Of a DNA stretch of 64,000 bases, positions 10,959 to 23,444 are shown in pieces. A model generated the notes under the pieces. It made no database searches and was not told where the DNA came from. It saw only the letters and a program-made list of their open reading frames with translations. The translations under genes and the position numbers were made by a program. The first letter of the stretch is position 1. Each line of letters opens with the position of its first letter. This DNA comes from Eublepharis macularius (Eukaryota; Chordata; Lepidosauria; Squamata; Eublepharidae), in contig NC_072790.1 of the NCBI RefSeq assembly GCF_028583425.1, positions 12,444,552-12,508,551 of the forward strand. Reading direction: 5' to 3'.

Positions 10959-11255
10959 GGACCTCCATGGTGCAGAGTGGTAAGCGGCAGTACTGCAGCC
11001 CAAGCTCTGCTCACGACCTGAGTTCGATCCTGGCAGAAGCCGGATTCAGGTAGCCGGTTCAAGGTTGACTCGGCCTTCCATCCTTCCAAGGTCGGTAAAA
11101 TGAGTACCCAGTTTCCTGGGGGTAAAGTGTAGATGACCGGGGAAGGCAATGGCAAACCACCCCGTAACAAAAAGCCTGCCAAGAAAACATGGTGATGCGA
11201 CGTCCCCCATGGGTCAGTAATGACTCTGTGCTTGCACAGGCGACTACTTTTGCCT
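10959..11255 (+). repeat. Sauria-type tRNA SINE (complete)
   Basis: Complete SINE flanked by a 16-bp duplication, TTATGCCCTTTGAGCA (10943-10958 and 11256-11271). The head is tRNA-like with A box (ATGGTGCAGAGTGG) and B box (AGTTCGATCC at 11021-11030). The body ends in the Bov-B-like tail GTGCTTGCACAGGCGACTACTTTTGCC. Pol III promoter boxes are visible, and retroposition would depend on a partner LINE. Confidence 0.88.
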
Positions 11256-11271
11256 TTATGCCCTTTGAGCA

Positions 11272-11814
11272 TAATTCAGACTAGCAATGCATGGTGTGCA
11301 TTATATGTAGTCTGACATTTTTTCCTTTGGCAATTGTTTAAAGTCTAATGTTGTATTTCCCCACCTTCTAGAGTAAGCAAAGGATTTGAAATATTTAAGA
11401 AACTGGTGCTGGGGTGCTTGAGAGACTCAGCTTGCTCGAACACGCAAAAGGCTCATAAAATAAATCTAGTCAATGAGCCCTGACAAACCAGGCACAGAAT
11501 CTCTGAATGGACACAAAGGAATGTTTAAAATAGGGGGAAAAACAAGGGTGATTTCCCATATTCAAGTCATTACAAGCCTGTTTAAGGGATTATCAGTTGT
11601 ACTTCCAACAAATGCTATAAAGGACATTGTTGTATTTAACATCTAGTACAGCAAAGCAATACCAAATGAAACAGAACTTAAAGAGATTTAGAAAATTAAG
11701 TGGTTATCCTGAATCACAATATTGGAAGTGTTCACTGTGCCTGTGGTTTGAAGCTGAAACAAAAAAGAAACACAACAGCAAAAACCTGATACCACCAAAG
11801 AGGTTTTGTTTTTT
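11272..11814. other. No recognised feature
   Basis: Noncoding, moderately AT-rich. Nothing recognised. Confidence 0.4.
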
Positions 11815-12565
11815 TTAAGAATATAGAATCATAAAGTTGGAAGGGGCCTTACAGACCATCTAGTCCAATCCCCTGCCCAATGCAGGAACAGCCTAAAGCA
11901 TCCCCAACAAAGATTCATCCAGCCGCTCCTTGAAGACTGCCAATGAGGGGGAACCCACCACACCCCTAGTCAGCTGATTTCACTGCTGAATTACTCTTAA
12001 CATGAAGTAGTTTCCCTAATGTCCAGCTGGTACCTCTCCTCCTGTAGTTTAAACCTATTGTTTCGAGTCCTATCCTCGGAACAGCTCCCTTCCCTCCCCT
12101 AAGAGCCAAGCTACAAGTGACGCCTGACACAAGTTGGACGCTTGTCAGCTTCCCTCAAGTTTTGATGGGAAATGTAGGCGTCCTGGTTTTACAGCTTGGC
12201 TCTCCATTACAGCTGCAAGACCAGGATGCCTACATTTCCCATCAAAACTTGAGGGAAGCTGACAAGTGTTCAACCTGTGTCAGGCGTCACTTGTAGCTTG
12301 GCTCTAAGTGACAGCCTTTTAAATACCTAAAGAGAGCGATCACATCTCCCCTCAACCTCCCCTACTCCAGACTGAACATTCCCAGGACCCTCCGTCTTTC
12401 CTCGTAGGGCTCGGTCTCCAGGCCCCTCTTCATCCTGGTTGCTCTCCTCTGCACCCGCTCCAATTGGTCCACACCCTTTTTGAAGTGAGGCCTCCAGATC
12501 TGCACACAATATCCCAGGTGGGGCCTGACCAACATGGTATATAGTGGGACATTTTTTTAGAAGTC
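11815..12565 (-). mobile_element. CR1 LINE 3' end, split by a foldback element
   Basis: On the minus strand, 12540-12308 reads as the CR1 RT C-terminus, including a frame with [13 protein letters not shown] and the region corresponding to EYCVQFWRPHYKKDVD in the 7.4-9.6 kb copy. 12102-11821 is the 3' UTR, ending GATGGTCTGTAAGGCCCC.TCCAACTTTATGATTCT. It is interrupted at 12103-12304 and decayed. Confidence 0.8.
12103..12304. mobile_element. Foldback element, 3-bp TSD group (GAGCCAAGC type), copy 1
   Basis: A nearly perfect palindrome of about 200 bp. GAGCCAAGCTACAAGTGACG at the left returns as its reverse complement at the right, with an internal GGGAAATGTAGGC arm. The flanks are TAA on both sides (12100-12102 and 12305-12307). 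It lies inside a CR1 3' end. A related copy is at 59187-59388. Confidence 0.82.
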
Positions 12566-12751
12566 AAGATTAACAGGTCTAGGCTACATGGGAGTGGAAA
12601 CCTGGATAAAACAGGCACATCTATATTCATCATGAAATTGCCACTGAAAGCAACGGAGTTTCTCCAGGGAGGAGTAACTAGCAGAATTCTGCCAGTTAAC
12701 AGTTAACATGAGAAAAATCATACGATAAAGAATCCGTGCCAATTCAAGCTT

Positions 12752-12830
12752 CAATCCTATATGCACTTGCCTGAGAGTTAGTACCACTGAACACAATGGG
12801 ACTTACTTCCATGTAAACACACAGAGGATT
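12752..12830. repeat. Short palindromic element (CAATCCTAT..AGGATT)
   Basis: CAATCCTATATGCACTTGCC..GTTAGTACCACTG is followed by its imperfect inverse, CAATGGGACTTACTTCCATG..CAGAGGATT. Noncoding, about 80 bp. Similar in style to the piece at 52889-52965. Confidence 0.55.
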
Positions 12831-13224
12831 AAGCTGTTAGAATTTTTTTTTCTAATATGAGCTTTCAGAGGCATAAGTTGCTCACATTTTGTTTCCAGCG
12901 TTTGATGTAAAATAGGGGAGTTCGAGATGCATGATGATTCAATGAGACTTGGGTCCCCTTTCAGATGTTGCATTCTGAAGTGAAAATCATTTGCAAGCGG
13001 TTTCCTTCATTATTACTTAGGAGTTTATTAGCTGCTTTATGCAGAAAGTACAGAAAAGGTGACTTACAAAATAGTGTTAAAATCCTACATTCAGAACAGT
13101 CTCCACGGTTCCAACATCCCAGGATAGACCGAACTAGTACACAGCCAAGGGAGTATGGTTGCAGACGACTGAGGAAGCCTTCAGTGGAATTCCTGCATGC
13201 TATGAACCCCACCGGATGACCTTG
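12831..13224. other. No recognised feature
   Basis: Noncoding. Nothing recognised. Confidence 0.4.
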
Positions 13225-13232
13225 GCCTAACC

Positions 13233-13632
13233 CTGGGGCTTTTTTCCAGCTGGAACATGATGGAACGGAGTTCTGGCACATCTTGAAAATGGTCACATGG
13301 CTGGTGGCCCCGCCCCCTGATCTCCAGACAGAGGGGAGTTTAGATTGCCCACTGCACCGCTGGAGTGGCACGGAGGGCAATCTAAACTCCCCTCTGTCTG
13401 GAGATCGGGGGACAGGGCCACCAGCCATGTGACCATTTTCACCTAGGGCAACTTAAACTTTAAAAAACTCCCCCCTTGTTCCACTGACCCAAAGTGATGT
13501 CATTGTGCAGTCCTGGGAGCGTGTGCGCACTTTGCGCATGTGGTACCAGGGGCACCACCTCCCACCAAGAGTTGCCCCCTGTGCTGGCAACCCACTGAGT
13601 TCCACCATCTCTTTTCCCAGAAAAAAGGCCCT
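13233..13632 (+). mobile_element. Nonautonomous hAT hairpin element, family A (copy 2)
   Basis: Left end CTGGGGCTTTTTTCCAGC, right end AAAAAAGGCCCT. The 8-bp flanks GCCTAACC (13225-13232) and GCCGAACC (13633-13640) differ at one base. The central inverted arms (GATCTCCAGACAGAGGGGAG and its complement) are present. The right part, with GACCCAAAGTGATGTCATTG and CACTTTGCGCATGTGGTACC, is longer than in copy 1, as in the 25.8-kb copy. Confidence 0.82.
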
Positions 13633-13640
13633 GCCGAACC

Positions 13641-15383
13641 CTATTATCTCAGCATAACCCATTTTCGTATGACGGTAAAAATGGGGTAACCCCCTTGCAT
13701 AACACTTTGGATAAAGGGTGGGATATAATTGAGGGCATAGACAGAACAGGTACATTGTTTCTAGAGTGATCACGGTCCCACTGACGTTTTTTTTGGTGGT
13801 CTCCCTTAAAGCCTGTTTTATGCAGTTAGAATTCATCTCAAACTGTTATTTCAAAAGAGTAAGGAAGGAAAAACTGAGTCAAACGAAAGACAAATCTCAT
13901 AATAATCCAGTAATGGGTATTTCATTTAAAAGCTAATTTAAATGGATTTGAAGCACAAATGTGGTACAACTCCACCCTATGCCTTTCTTCCCAATCTTTT
14001 GTGGCAAGTTATATTCTGTTAAGTATACACCATTTCTTCTACATAGATTTTTTCACTTAAGGATTACACAATAAAACAGCAATAAGACCTAGAGGAAAAT
14101 GTGTAAAAAGCACATAAAGTCCCCCCCCTACCTCCTGCTCCATACGCACAATGAAAAAACTGGACAACTAGACTGATAAAGGCTAAAAATGAATTTGTGG
14201 CCAAGTGAAAGAAATGTCCTTGTACAACTGATGTGTTGGAGGGGGGAAGGCCGAAGCTTTAAGGGTTAATCTTTGTTGAGTGCAGTTGATTTGGGGTTGT
14301 CTGTAGTATTTTTCCTAAAAACACAGTCTCGGGAGAAGGATTTTTCTTCAAGTAAGCAAATCTTCATCAGACATGACTTCTGCCAAGCCTCATTTCAGAA
14401 AACAATGTGGGATTCGGTGAAGACTTCTCCAAAAGATCCACCCCCCCTGCTCCCAAACCAGCGGGGTTGCATGTCTGGAAACAAGAGTTGATCCTGCCTC
14501 AGAGCCGCTTGTTGCTCTTGCATTCTCAGAACTGTCTCTATGCTGTTTCAGTCACCCTTTGACTTTGGTTTGGATGTGGCAATGCTGACTCACAGCACCA
14601 CGGAGGGCTCCAGCTTAGAAATCTTGTCTAACCATGCCGCAGAATGAAGTTTGTGCTGGCTGCTAGCGCTGCTCGGCTGTCTCCAATTCACATCATTGTC
14701 CAATCCCAAAACAGGAAGCCCCAAGCCGCTCTCAGCTGTATTTATGCAATCCTTTGGTTGTCTTATACGCCTACGTCTCGCTTTAGACTGATCGTTGGAA
14801 GGAGTGGGACATACATTCTTCCTACTCCCAGCCTGAGCACAGAAAGCCAAGGCAGACGTCCACGGTGCCCTTGCTGAGCTGAGGTTTGCTCCCTTCAGCT
14901 CTCTTCGTTTTTGTCCTCTTCACTCTAATAAGAAAATGAGTTTTAATAAGTGCTTCAGCTCAAGCCCTTCCTGACAATTCTGAGAAACGAGCTAGGCATA
15001 CGTCTGCTGTGATACACTGTGATAAGGACCAATGCTTGTCCTTCCCTTGATTACATTCAGCTGTGGTCACCTGCATTCCAGGGACGCTATTTAAGTTTTG
15101 AAAGAGCTCAAAATCCAGACAAGACAGTGGTGATACTGGTCAGGAAGGCAGAGGTATGTATCCTACCAGTCATTGCATGGGACACAAAGTTTCCATATGT
15201 TCTGTTCCTGCAGCCCCTTCAATCCCCGGGAAAGATCACCCCCAGGGTCACAGGATCTGCACAAAGGAACAGTCCCATAAGAGGGTGAGGAGATGGAGTG
15301 AGGAAAGACAACAGTGAAATCGCTTTTGCCTTTCTCTTTCAAACACAGCTCTGCTGACACAAGGGTGTCAACTCTACCCATTT
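13641..15383. other. No recognised feature
   Basis: About 1.7 kb of noncoding DNA with a C run near 14122-14129. Frames of up to 89 codons show no domain. I cannot tell whether this is unique host sequence. Confidence 0.4.
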
Positions 15384-15630
15384 ATCAACAACAACAATAA
15401 CAACAACAATAACATTTCATTTATATACCACCCTTCAAGGCAACGTAACGCCCACTCAGAGCGGTTTACAAAGTATGTCATCATTATCCTCACAACAAAC
15501 ACCCTGTGAGGTGGGTGCGGCTGAGAGAGCTCCAGAGATCCATGACTAGCCCAAGGTCACCCAGCTGGCTTCAAGTGGAGGAGTGGGGAATCAAACCCGA
15601 TTCTCCAGATTAGAGTCCTGCTGCTATGTA
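15384..15630 (-). repeat. MIR/CORE-SINE with (CAA/CAATAA)n tail
   Basis: The minus strand reads AGAATCGGGTTTGATTCCCC, CCAGCTGGGTGACCTTGGGC, CCTCACAGGGTGTTTGTTGTGAGGATAATGATGAC, TATATAAATGAAATGTTATTG. The left border is a tail of CAACAACAATAACAACAACAATAAC (15384-15411). Clear MIR structure. Confidence 0.8.
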
Positions 15631-16546
15631 ATACAGGAAAAACTCTGTGTGCTTTCTGTGCATGGATGGTTGGAAATACGCCAGAATATTTGGCTGATAC
15701 TTTGTCAGAATTGTGGGATTATCTTCTTGAAAGCAAGGGAAAAGTTACCCGCATAAAAAACCCGTGAAGCCCCTACTGACAGAAGTTCACATCTGACTAT
15801 ACAAAAAATGTTGTGATTCTCATCAAGTACACACACAAGAAGGGAGGGAACATGCTTAGTCCTTAGTACAGCTGAAAGATTTGCAGTTACATTCCGAGCC
15901 ACTGAAGGCAAGATAATGTACAGAAAATGAGTATACTTCTCAAACAACCCAAGATCAGGGAAGCCGGAAAGGAAGATCTAGTTAACAATTATCAATCAAT
16001 TCAGCCAAAATTTCAGATGGCTGCACTCCATGACATATCTTCTTTAAAGCTTATAGGAGGGGAACAAGTCTCCATGGTTTCTTCTTGCCAAATACAACAC
16101 ATTCAGTTGAGCAGCTGCCCCCCCCCACACACACACACCATTTCTGCCTTTTGTATCTGGATTTTCTACACTGAATTTGACAAAGTTGCATTATACAACA
16201 TTGTTGTAGCGACCTTTGGGGCTTGTGAAGAGGATTGGAAGTGGAAGATGAGTGTACAGCAGGGGGGCAGCAAGGGGATCAAACTTATGCCACCCCAACT
16301 GCCCTACAAAAGGCCCAAAGCTTGCACGTGCCTTATGCACTCAAGCTGCCAGGCAACATCTCTGCCAGCAGAGAGCACTCTGTGAAGGCTAACTCTCTGC
16401 GGGAGGATGAGGGCTGCTTGTTTTTCTTCAGCCCAGAATAAGTCCTCTTAATAGCATGGGACGGCAATTCCCCCACCCCTTGACTGCTGAAGCCGTTGCA
16501 GGGAGTGGAATTGCTAAGACTTTGGCTCTCTAGGTTGTTAGGAGAA
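15631..16546. other. No recognised feature
   Basis: Noncoding. A short (CA)n follows a C run at about 16118-16138. Nothing else recognised. Confidence 0.4.
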
Positions 16547-16554
16547 CTTAAAAC

Positions 16555-17266
16555 TAGACATGGGCACGGACAGAAAAAGAAAACAAACACGGTGTTCGTT
16601 GTTCATTGCCATCCACGAACAATGAACAACGAACACTGACGAACATGATCCTGTCACGAACATGTTCGTTGTTCGTTGTTCATGGGGACCAGCAGGCTCT
16701 CCTCCAGCCATCAAGATCCCTACCGCACCACTCCCAGAAACCCTACCTGAGCAGGCAACAGGAAATGTATCAATAATAAATAATAGCTTGGCCCCAGAGC
16801 CTGGCAGCAGCTCTGGGACATGAAGAGGTAGATCCCTATCCCACCACACACAAAGAAAATTCAAGCTCCAATGCACTCACCCTGTCTCTCTAACAGCAGC
16901 TGTCTCTCCCTGAAAGCCAGAGCTGGGAGCCCCCCTCCCCCCTGGTCTTTTCCTCTTGTAACAAATTTGGAGCTCCAGTCCACACTTGGAAGGAAGACCT
17001 GCCTATCAAGCTAAATTGGGCTTAGATTGGGGTTTCCAGGGCAACAGCAGGAGTTCAAACAGAGTTCAGACAATCCCTGCCTGAGTTGCCATGGGAATTG
17101 ATTGCAGGTGCCAGACTGTCTGGCTTGATGAACAGCAACAAACGAGGCCTGCAACGACCACCTGTTCGTTTGGAATGGGGCCTCACGAACAGCTTGTTCT
17201 CAAACAGCAGATTGGGCTATTCGTGAGGTTTTTTTTAGTTCGTATTGATGTTCGTGCCCATCTCTA
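16555..17266. mobile_element. Nonautonomous hAT element, family C (copy 2)
   Basis: TAGACATGGGCACGGACAG to TTCGTGCCCATCTCTA with a perfect 8-bp duplication CTTAAAAC (16547-16554 and 17267-17274). Collinear with the 4458 copy but without its internal duplication. The subterminal GTTCG arrays are obvious (GTTCGTTGTTCATTG, GAACAATGAACAACGAAC). Confidence 0.9.
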
Positions 17267-17274
17267 CTTAAAAC

Positions 17275-18036
17275 CCTTTCCTCAGGTTTCAGAGGGGGAC
17301 AAACCAAAGAGTTAGAAAGACAGACAGGTCAGGGCATTTGTTTTCTGCTCTGACTATCCTTTGATGTGTAGACAGCTATTCTCAGGCCTTCCTCTTCTCT
17401 TCCTGGCTTTTGTCACACTTCTCCCTTTTCTCCATCTTGCAACCATGAACACAGGACTTGTCCTCCCATCCATGTCAATCCTTAGATTAGATGGTAGATA
17501 TGAATCACTCTCCTCTTTTCCTATCAGAGAGGGAGTTCCTATAATAAAGAACTCTTTTTCTCTAAATATAAACCAAGTGTAAGTTTATTATTTTCTCTCA
17601 CACATTCACATCAGCCAGCACGCAAGCTCAAATCACCCATCACACTTACTCTGCAATCAATATTACTGTGCTAAAGGCCCAATTATGGATTCCTTTAAAT
17701 AGGTTTCCAAGGCCATCTTATTGCTTTTACTTTTAATAGGTCCATGGGCCCAGTTGCCCTGACCTTATTTTAATAAAGGTGTTTCCTTACTACTGTCTCT
17801 ACTGGGCCAGAGATCAGGAAAAGGAACCATGGTTGAGAGAAAGGGGTGGTATCTGCAGGAAGCCTCTTTGGTGTCTCCTTCCATAGTTGTGCACTGTCTG
17901 TGCATAGCCCTGTCATATGCATAATCAAGGAAATCTCATATGCATAATCAAGGCATCTCAGCAGGAGAGAACCCTTCAACTGCACTGAGGAATTACTCCC
18001 CTCCCCAACACTGCTTCAGGGATAGACCTCCATGGC
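17275..18036. other. No recognised feature
   Basis: Noncoding. CATATGCATAATCAAGG occurs in near-tandem twice at about 17914-17953. Nothing else. Confidence 0.4.
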
Positions 18037-18039
18037 TGA

Positions 18040-18563
18040 GAGCCAAAACAGACGAGATGCCTGACGCATGGAGGACACGCATCAGTTTCCCACAAGGTTC
18101 CACAGGAAGTGTAATGAGAAAGAATCTCTGCCAGGGAGAAAAGGGAAAGAATCCCTGGTAGAAGTTCTTTCTCTAGGCGTCTCGTCTAGTCCACTTGGCT
18201 CTCTCTTGCCACCGCCAACTCCCTTGCTCCACCAGCACTGGCAGCAGCAAGAGGGACAAGGAGCTGATTGCCGCTGCCAGCTCCACCTGCCGCTGGCATA
18301 ATCGGCTTTCTTTCACCGCTGCCAGCATGCTTGGCTCCCTCTGGCTGCGGAGTGTTTTTAGGGGAGCAAGGGGAGCCAGCAGCAGTGAGAGGGAGCCAAG
18401 CAGACTGGACAAGATGCCTAGAGAAAGAACCTCTGCCAGGGAGAAGACGGATTCTCTCCCTCTTCTCCCTGGCAGAGGTTCTTTCTCACTACACTTCCTG
18501 TGGAACCTTGCAGGAAACTGATGCATGTCCTCCATGTGTCAGGTGTTTTGTCTGTTTTGGCTC
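18040..18563. mobile_element. Foldback element, 3-bp TSD group (GAGCCAAAACAGACG type)
   Basis: GAGCCAAAACAGACGAGATG at the left returns as ..TTTTGTCTGTTTTGGCTC at the right. The flanks are TGA (18037-18039) and TTA (18564-18566). Inner arms repeat in inverse (CCTCTGCCAGGGAGAAGACG with CTCTTCTCCCTGGCAGAGG; CATGGAGGACACGCATCAG with CTGATGCATGTCCTCCATG). The middle is rich in CTGCCGCTGGC-like segments. Noncoding. Confidence 0.78.
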
Positions 18564-18566
18564 TTA

Positions 18567-19240
18567 AGCTACTGCTGATGTGTGTGGGGGGGGGAGGGAG
18601 ATTGGGTCCATAATTTTTCTTTGCAAAAGATGAAAATTGCTGAGGACGAAGGAGTAAAAAGCGAACAACTCCTCATAAATTCTAGCTTGACTTTTACACA
18701 ACCTGTTTCTCTTGAAATAAACAACATAACATAATGTTCTTACACTAAACGGAGCCTCCACATTTAGAGGCAGAATACCTCTGGGACAACAAAGAGATGC
18801 CAAGACCTGCCTGTAGGCATTCCAGGAGAATCTGATTATTCACTGCATGAAGCAGGATGCTAGATCAGATAGACCATTCATTTGATGTAGCATATTCATT
18901 TGATGGGCATATTCTGCTGCAGTGTCAACATTATGATGTTCTATATTCACACAATAAAAAATATATATAATAGAGAAGGAGACTTGCATCTTTTTCAGAG
19001 CAGATTTCTTTTTTTCTTGTGTCAGGGAAACCTTGTACTTTTCTTCATCAGATTTTCCAGAATATTCAGATGTTCCAGTGGGCAGGTTCTCTTTCTAAAT
19101 CAAAAGGCAATACAGATTTTTTAAAAAAAAATAAAGAGACAGGTGCTATCAATACTAGGGCATACAGGTGTTCATATTGTTGTATCATCTCTAGTTGGGA
19201 AAGCAGACGGAAACAGAATCGGGCTTAAATCCCCATAAAG
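18567..19240. other. No recognised feature
   Basis: Noncoding. GCAGGATGCTAGATCAGATAGACCATT at about 18850 resembles the 3' end of a CR1 or tRNA-SINE but is too short to call. Confidence 0.35.
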
Positions 19241-19248
19241 CCTCTGAC

Positions 19249-20011
19249 TAGACACGGGCATGAACCACATTACGAACCAAAAAAACCCACGAACCACCTG
19301 ATCATCTGTTTGCGAACTGGCAGTTCATGAGGGTCCATGGCCAACAAACCAGCGTTCATTGGAAGCCCGGTTCGTTGCGTTCGCCCATGGTTTGTGAAGC
19401 CAGACAGTCAGGCACTATCAATCAATTCCCTTGGAAACGGAGCTGGGGGAATGCCTGAACTCTGTCTGCACTCCTTCTGTCGCCCTGGAAACCCGAATCG
19501 AAGCCCAGCTTACCTTGATCAGCAGGTCTTCCTTCCAACCATGGAGCTGCAAATTGGTTACAATTGGTTACATGGGAGAAGACATCCGGGGGGAGGGAGG
19601 GGGAAGGGGGGTATTCTGTAGCCATGGGCACTCCAATCTCATCCCTGCAAACCTTGATAGGCAGTTCTGACAGCCAACCCCTTGTACACTGGGCCAACGT
19701 CAACTGGTGGCTCTAATTGTATCGAATGGGAGTTTCCTGGGGGCCTCGGATTGGAGAGGGTATAACTCCAAGATCCCTATTGCAATCTTGACCAAACTTG
19801 GGTGCTGGCTGGAGGAGAGCCTGCTAAACGCTCCCTGGGAATATGGGCTCTCTAAGTCCAATGTGGGACGTTCTGACGCCCATGAACCACGAACCTTGAA
19901 TCAGTTCGTCAGTGGGAAATGTCCATTTCGGTTCAATAGTTGGGGTTCGGCGGCGCCACCAAACCACGAACCACTGGTTCATTAAATTTTTTTGGTTCGT
20001 GCCCATGTCTA
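19249..20011. mobile_element. Nonautonomous hAT element, family C (copy 3)
   Basis: TAGACACGGGCATGAACC to TTCGTGCCCATGTCTA. Perfect 8-bp duplication CCTCTGAC (19241-19248 and 20012-20019). A distinct subfamily from copies 1 and 2, but similar to the 34520-35323 copy (shared CCAGACAGTCAGGC, CAATCAATTCCCTTGGAAAC, GAGGGTATAACTCCAAGATC). Confidence 0.9.
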
Positions 20012-20019
20012 CCTCTGAC

Positions 20020-20501
20020 CCCTCGGCTGGGCTTCCCTGCATTAACCTTCCGCTATATATTTTTTCATCCATTAGATTGCACCACAAATAAAACAAAGCC
20101 ACCAAACTAGTTTCCAAACCATTCGAAGAAACTGTTGGCAAACAGTCAATGTGACAAATGCCAAGAATCAGAGCAGCAGACAACAGCGTTGTTGTGTCAG
20201 TTGTTATTGAAGAGACTGAGAGGCGCAGCCGTCTCGACCTGGGTTCTCTGAAGGATTCCCAGGATTTTCCAGATTTGCTACATGCGACAGAGAAATGTTA
20301 TTGCATGTCTCTACAGATGTAAATAAACAAAAAATGCAACACAGATACAAATGAATCGTCTATTGATTATAGGGCTGCAACTTGTCATTAATTAATTAGT
20401 TAGACTGATTAAAAGCATTTTGATCATCTAAAAGTTTCCCAATTAATTGGGCTAATTCAAACAAAGAAAAAAAACTATTTAAAAATACAGGTCTTTACAG
20501 A
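20020..20501. other. No recognised feature
   Basis: Noncoding, AT-rich toward the right (AATTAATTAGTTAG). Nothing recognised. Confidence 0.4.
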
Positions 20502-20509
20502 TAACAAAC

Positions 20510-20736
20510 TAGGGTTGCCAGCTCTGAATTGGGAAATTCCTGGAGATCTGGAGGGTGAAACCTGGAGAAACCTGGAGAAAGTGGGATTTGGGGAGGGAAA
20601 GGACCTTGGCATGGCATAATTCCATAGAGTCCACCCTCCAAAATAGCCATTTTCTCCAGGTGAACTATTCTGTGGCCTGGAGACCAGTTGTAATTCCGGG
20701 AGATCTCCAGCCACTACCTGGAGGCTGGCAGCCCTA
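20510..20736 (+). mobile_element. Nonautonomous hAT element, family D (TAGGGTTGCCAGC), copy 1
   Basis: Ends TAGGGTTGCCAGC and GCTGGCAGCCCTA. 8-bp flanks TAACAAAC and TAGCAAGC (two differences). The body is palindrome-like around TGGAGATCTGGAGG / GGGAGATCTCCAG. Noncoding, 227 bp. Related copies at 23445 and 46428 have perfect duplications. Confidence 0.8.
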
Positions 20737-20744
20737 TAGCAAGC

Positions 20745-21780
20745 GCTGTTTTAGATGAGGCATTGCCCTCAATTTAAGTGAGAAATGGGAATGCCTCTTC
20801 TAGCCCACACTGCTGTTCTGGGTTACATTCCTCTTTCTGTCACACTTGTTTTCTGTCTGTACACACACAGTTTTCCGTCTGTACACACATGCACACACAG
20901 ATGTTCCTGATATACAAAACAACCCTGGAAACGTAGTGATTTTGACTTGCATTTTGACACGTGCATGTTCTTAAAAGGGCATCTCTCCTTCAAAATACTG
21001 AAGACAGAGTGAGGGAGCTAGTTTCAAGTGGTGAAGCCCAGTGTGAGTTGAAGGACACCTTCCCCTTTCCCTGCATAGCCTGGAGCCAAAGGGAGGCCAC
21101 ACAAGCCTGCACTTTGCATTATTTTATAGACAGAATGAGGCCCAAGGTTTTTGTCTGTTTGATCCCTGAGTGATGCTGCCCAGGCACTGGCTTAGCCCCT
21201 CCATGAAAACCAGGCCTTTCAAAAGCAATCTCATAAGGCATAAGTCTAGAATGTGTAGTTCAATGCCCCCTTTCTTTCTCAGCTGTAAGAAACACAACAG
21301 GGGAATGGTTAAGCGTGCACATGTGTGCTCACACACTTCCAATAAAATTCAGAGTCCTTAAAGCTGTATTGATGTTTTTTAAAAGTGATTTTTTTTCCAA
21401 ACTTGAAAAAAAATCAATATATCTCCCATATCTGCGTTGGTTCTACTATAAATGAGACAACTGGAATTCTCAGCATTACTTTACAAAAAGGCTCAGGGTT
21501 GAACCCAAATCCCAGCCGGCATGCTCAAGCCCTTTGGGTGTTCCTCAAGTAGCTCTTTGGACCTAGTATGAAATAGTGGCGCCAGGTGCCTGTGAACAGC
21601 TGGAAAATAAAAACCCCACCAGAGAACAAAAGTTTGACGTGGACACTTTTTTAATGAAAGCCAAGAATTCCAATGGTCTTGCTAACTGCAGAGAGAGCCA
21701 AGCCAAGCTATATGTGATACAGGAGAAGATACATTGAGTGTCTCCTAACAGCTCTTCTTTTAAAGCATTAATGATGCTAC
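20745..21780. other. No recognised feature
   Basis: Noncoding. Contains two CTGT(C)TGTACACACA-like stretches near 20855-20900. Nothing else recognised. Confidence 0.4.
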
Positions 21781-21783
21781 TGA

Positions 21784-21901
21784 GGGCCAAGCTACACATG
21801 ACGAATGACACTTGAATGGCAAGTGTATTTCTCCCTGTTCACTTGCCCGCCACTCAATCCACTTGCCGTTCAAGTGTCATTCGTCATGTGTAGTTTGGCC
21901 C
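21784..21901. mobile_element. Foldback element, 3-bp TSD group (GGGCCAAGC short type), copy 1
   Basis: GGGCCAAGCTACACATGACG..ACACTTGAATGGCAAGTG, then the reverse complement ending CATGTGTAGTTTGGCCC. Flanked by TGA on both sides (21781-21783 and 21902-21904). 118 bp, noncoding. Confidence 0.82.
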
Positions 21902-21904
21902 TGA

Positions 21905-23436
21905 GAAACCCTTGTTTGATTAAAACAGACAGGGCAGGTGGGGGTGAGTGCCCTTCTCCTTATGGGCTATTTTCCTAATCAAAATCACTCCTCCCAGACC
22001 TCTTTCCCACCAAGGGGAAAGCTACTGGGTTGTATCGTAGCACACCACTCAGCTAAGGGTGGTGCTTTCCTCCAGCCAAAGGGGCTTTTCTCCGAAGGAA
22101 GACCATCTTCAACTGGTGGGAGCACCTTAGGACAGAAGTAGGTTCCAGGCCCTTAGCTGAGCAGCGGGGTTCAGTACAACCCACCAGTTCTTACGTATCT
22201 TTTCTGGGGCTGGGGCAGAGAATTGGAGGGATTTTGAGAGGGGAAAGAGCTTGCAGAAAAAAAGGGTTAAGCATTAATAGAAAGAGTAAATCTTGGGAGA
22301 TCAGTAGACCGGCTCTTCATGACATGCGAGGGAGAATCTCCAAGGGCTCGGACGGGATGGTAGTTTCTGTTGTGGCCTAAACATGCTTTGAAACCAGCCA
22401 TTCATATTTGACCTACTTAAAAAAAAAAGCGAAAGGGTTAAAGTTTTGAAAAATAAAAAGGAGAAAATGAAGTATATGTGAAACACTTCTCAACTTGCCC
22501 TATAAGTACAGTAGATTTTCCCCTTGGAGCCACACCCTATAAGTGCTGTATTTTCAGGACTGAACAATTAACATAAGGAATATGAGTCATTCTTTGAACG
22601 CCTCTGTGGGAACCAGCGTGCCTCTTGTTTTTAGGACGGATGAACAAAGGCCTGAGGCTGGAAAAACTCCACAACTCAGGACAATAAAGAAAGGGGGGAG
22701 CGACGAAGAAGACAGCGCATGTACCAAAAAGATACTAGAATATTAATGGTGATACTTCCTTCAATAATTAGTTCATCAGAAAGAGAGAAAAATAGCTTGT
22801 TTGGGGAAGGTGGGGGGGAATACTGTTTATTTCCTGTGGGAATGCCAAGGCTTGTGAAAGAAAAATAGAAGATTAAATCTGTTCTCATCCTGTCCAGTAA
22901 TCCCAAATTCTTTTTAACCAGTTAAGATAATTAAAGAAAAATATTGTTGGCATTAAAAAGGACAACAGAAAGAGATATCATATGAACAGTGTTACCATGG
23001 CAGAGAAAAGAAGGAACAAAAATGAGCAAACAGTTGGAGCATCTTCTCTTCAAGGGAAAGCTGAAGCGCTCATTTGTGTGTGTGCGAAGAGAGGGGGGCT
23101 AATGAATGGGAAAGATGGTCAAGGTTTTTAAAAACTATGCCCAGTATGCCCAGCCCCATAAGCTCTTCCTCCTCAGCCCTGCTGTCTGTGCCCCCTGCCT
23201 GCAGAAGTGAGGCAGGTAGTGGCTATAGACGGGGCGTGTTCAGTGGTGTCACCTGTGGAATGCCTCCCCCCCCCCATGAGGTCTGCCTGGCACTTACCTG
23301 CTTTCTTTTAGGCACCAAGCTGAAACATGTCTTTTTACCCGAGATTTTAACTGAGGTGGCTGTTGTATGGTCTGCTTCCAGTCTGAGGACTGTTCTGTTT
23401 TTAGGCTGCTAAATGGCTGCTCCATGCCTCGGCTTG
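21905..23436. other. No recognised feature
   Basis: About 1.5 kb noncoding. Frames such as 23074-23412 have no recognisable domain. Nothing assigned. Confidence 0.4.
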
Positions 23437-23444
23437 TTTTTCAT

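Noticed and set aside
12965..13428. A 155-codon minus-strand frame
   Set aside because: Half of it is the hairpin arm of a family A hAT element. No domain.
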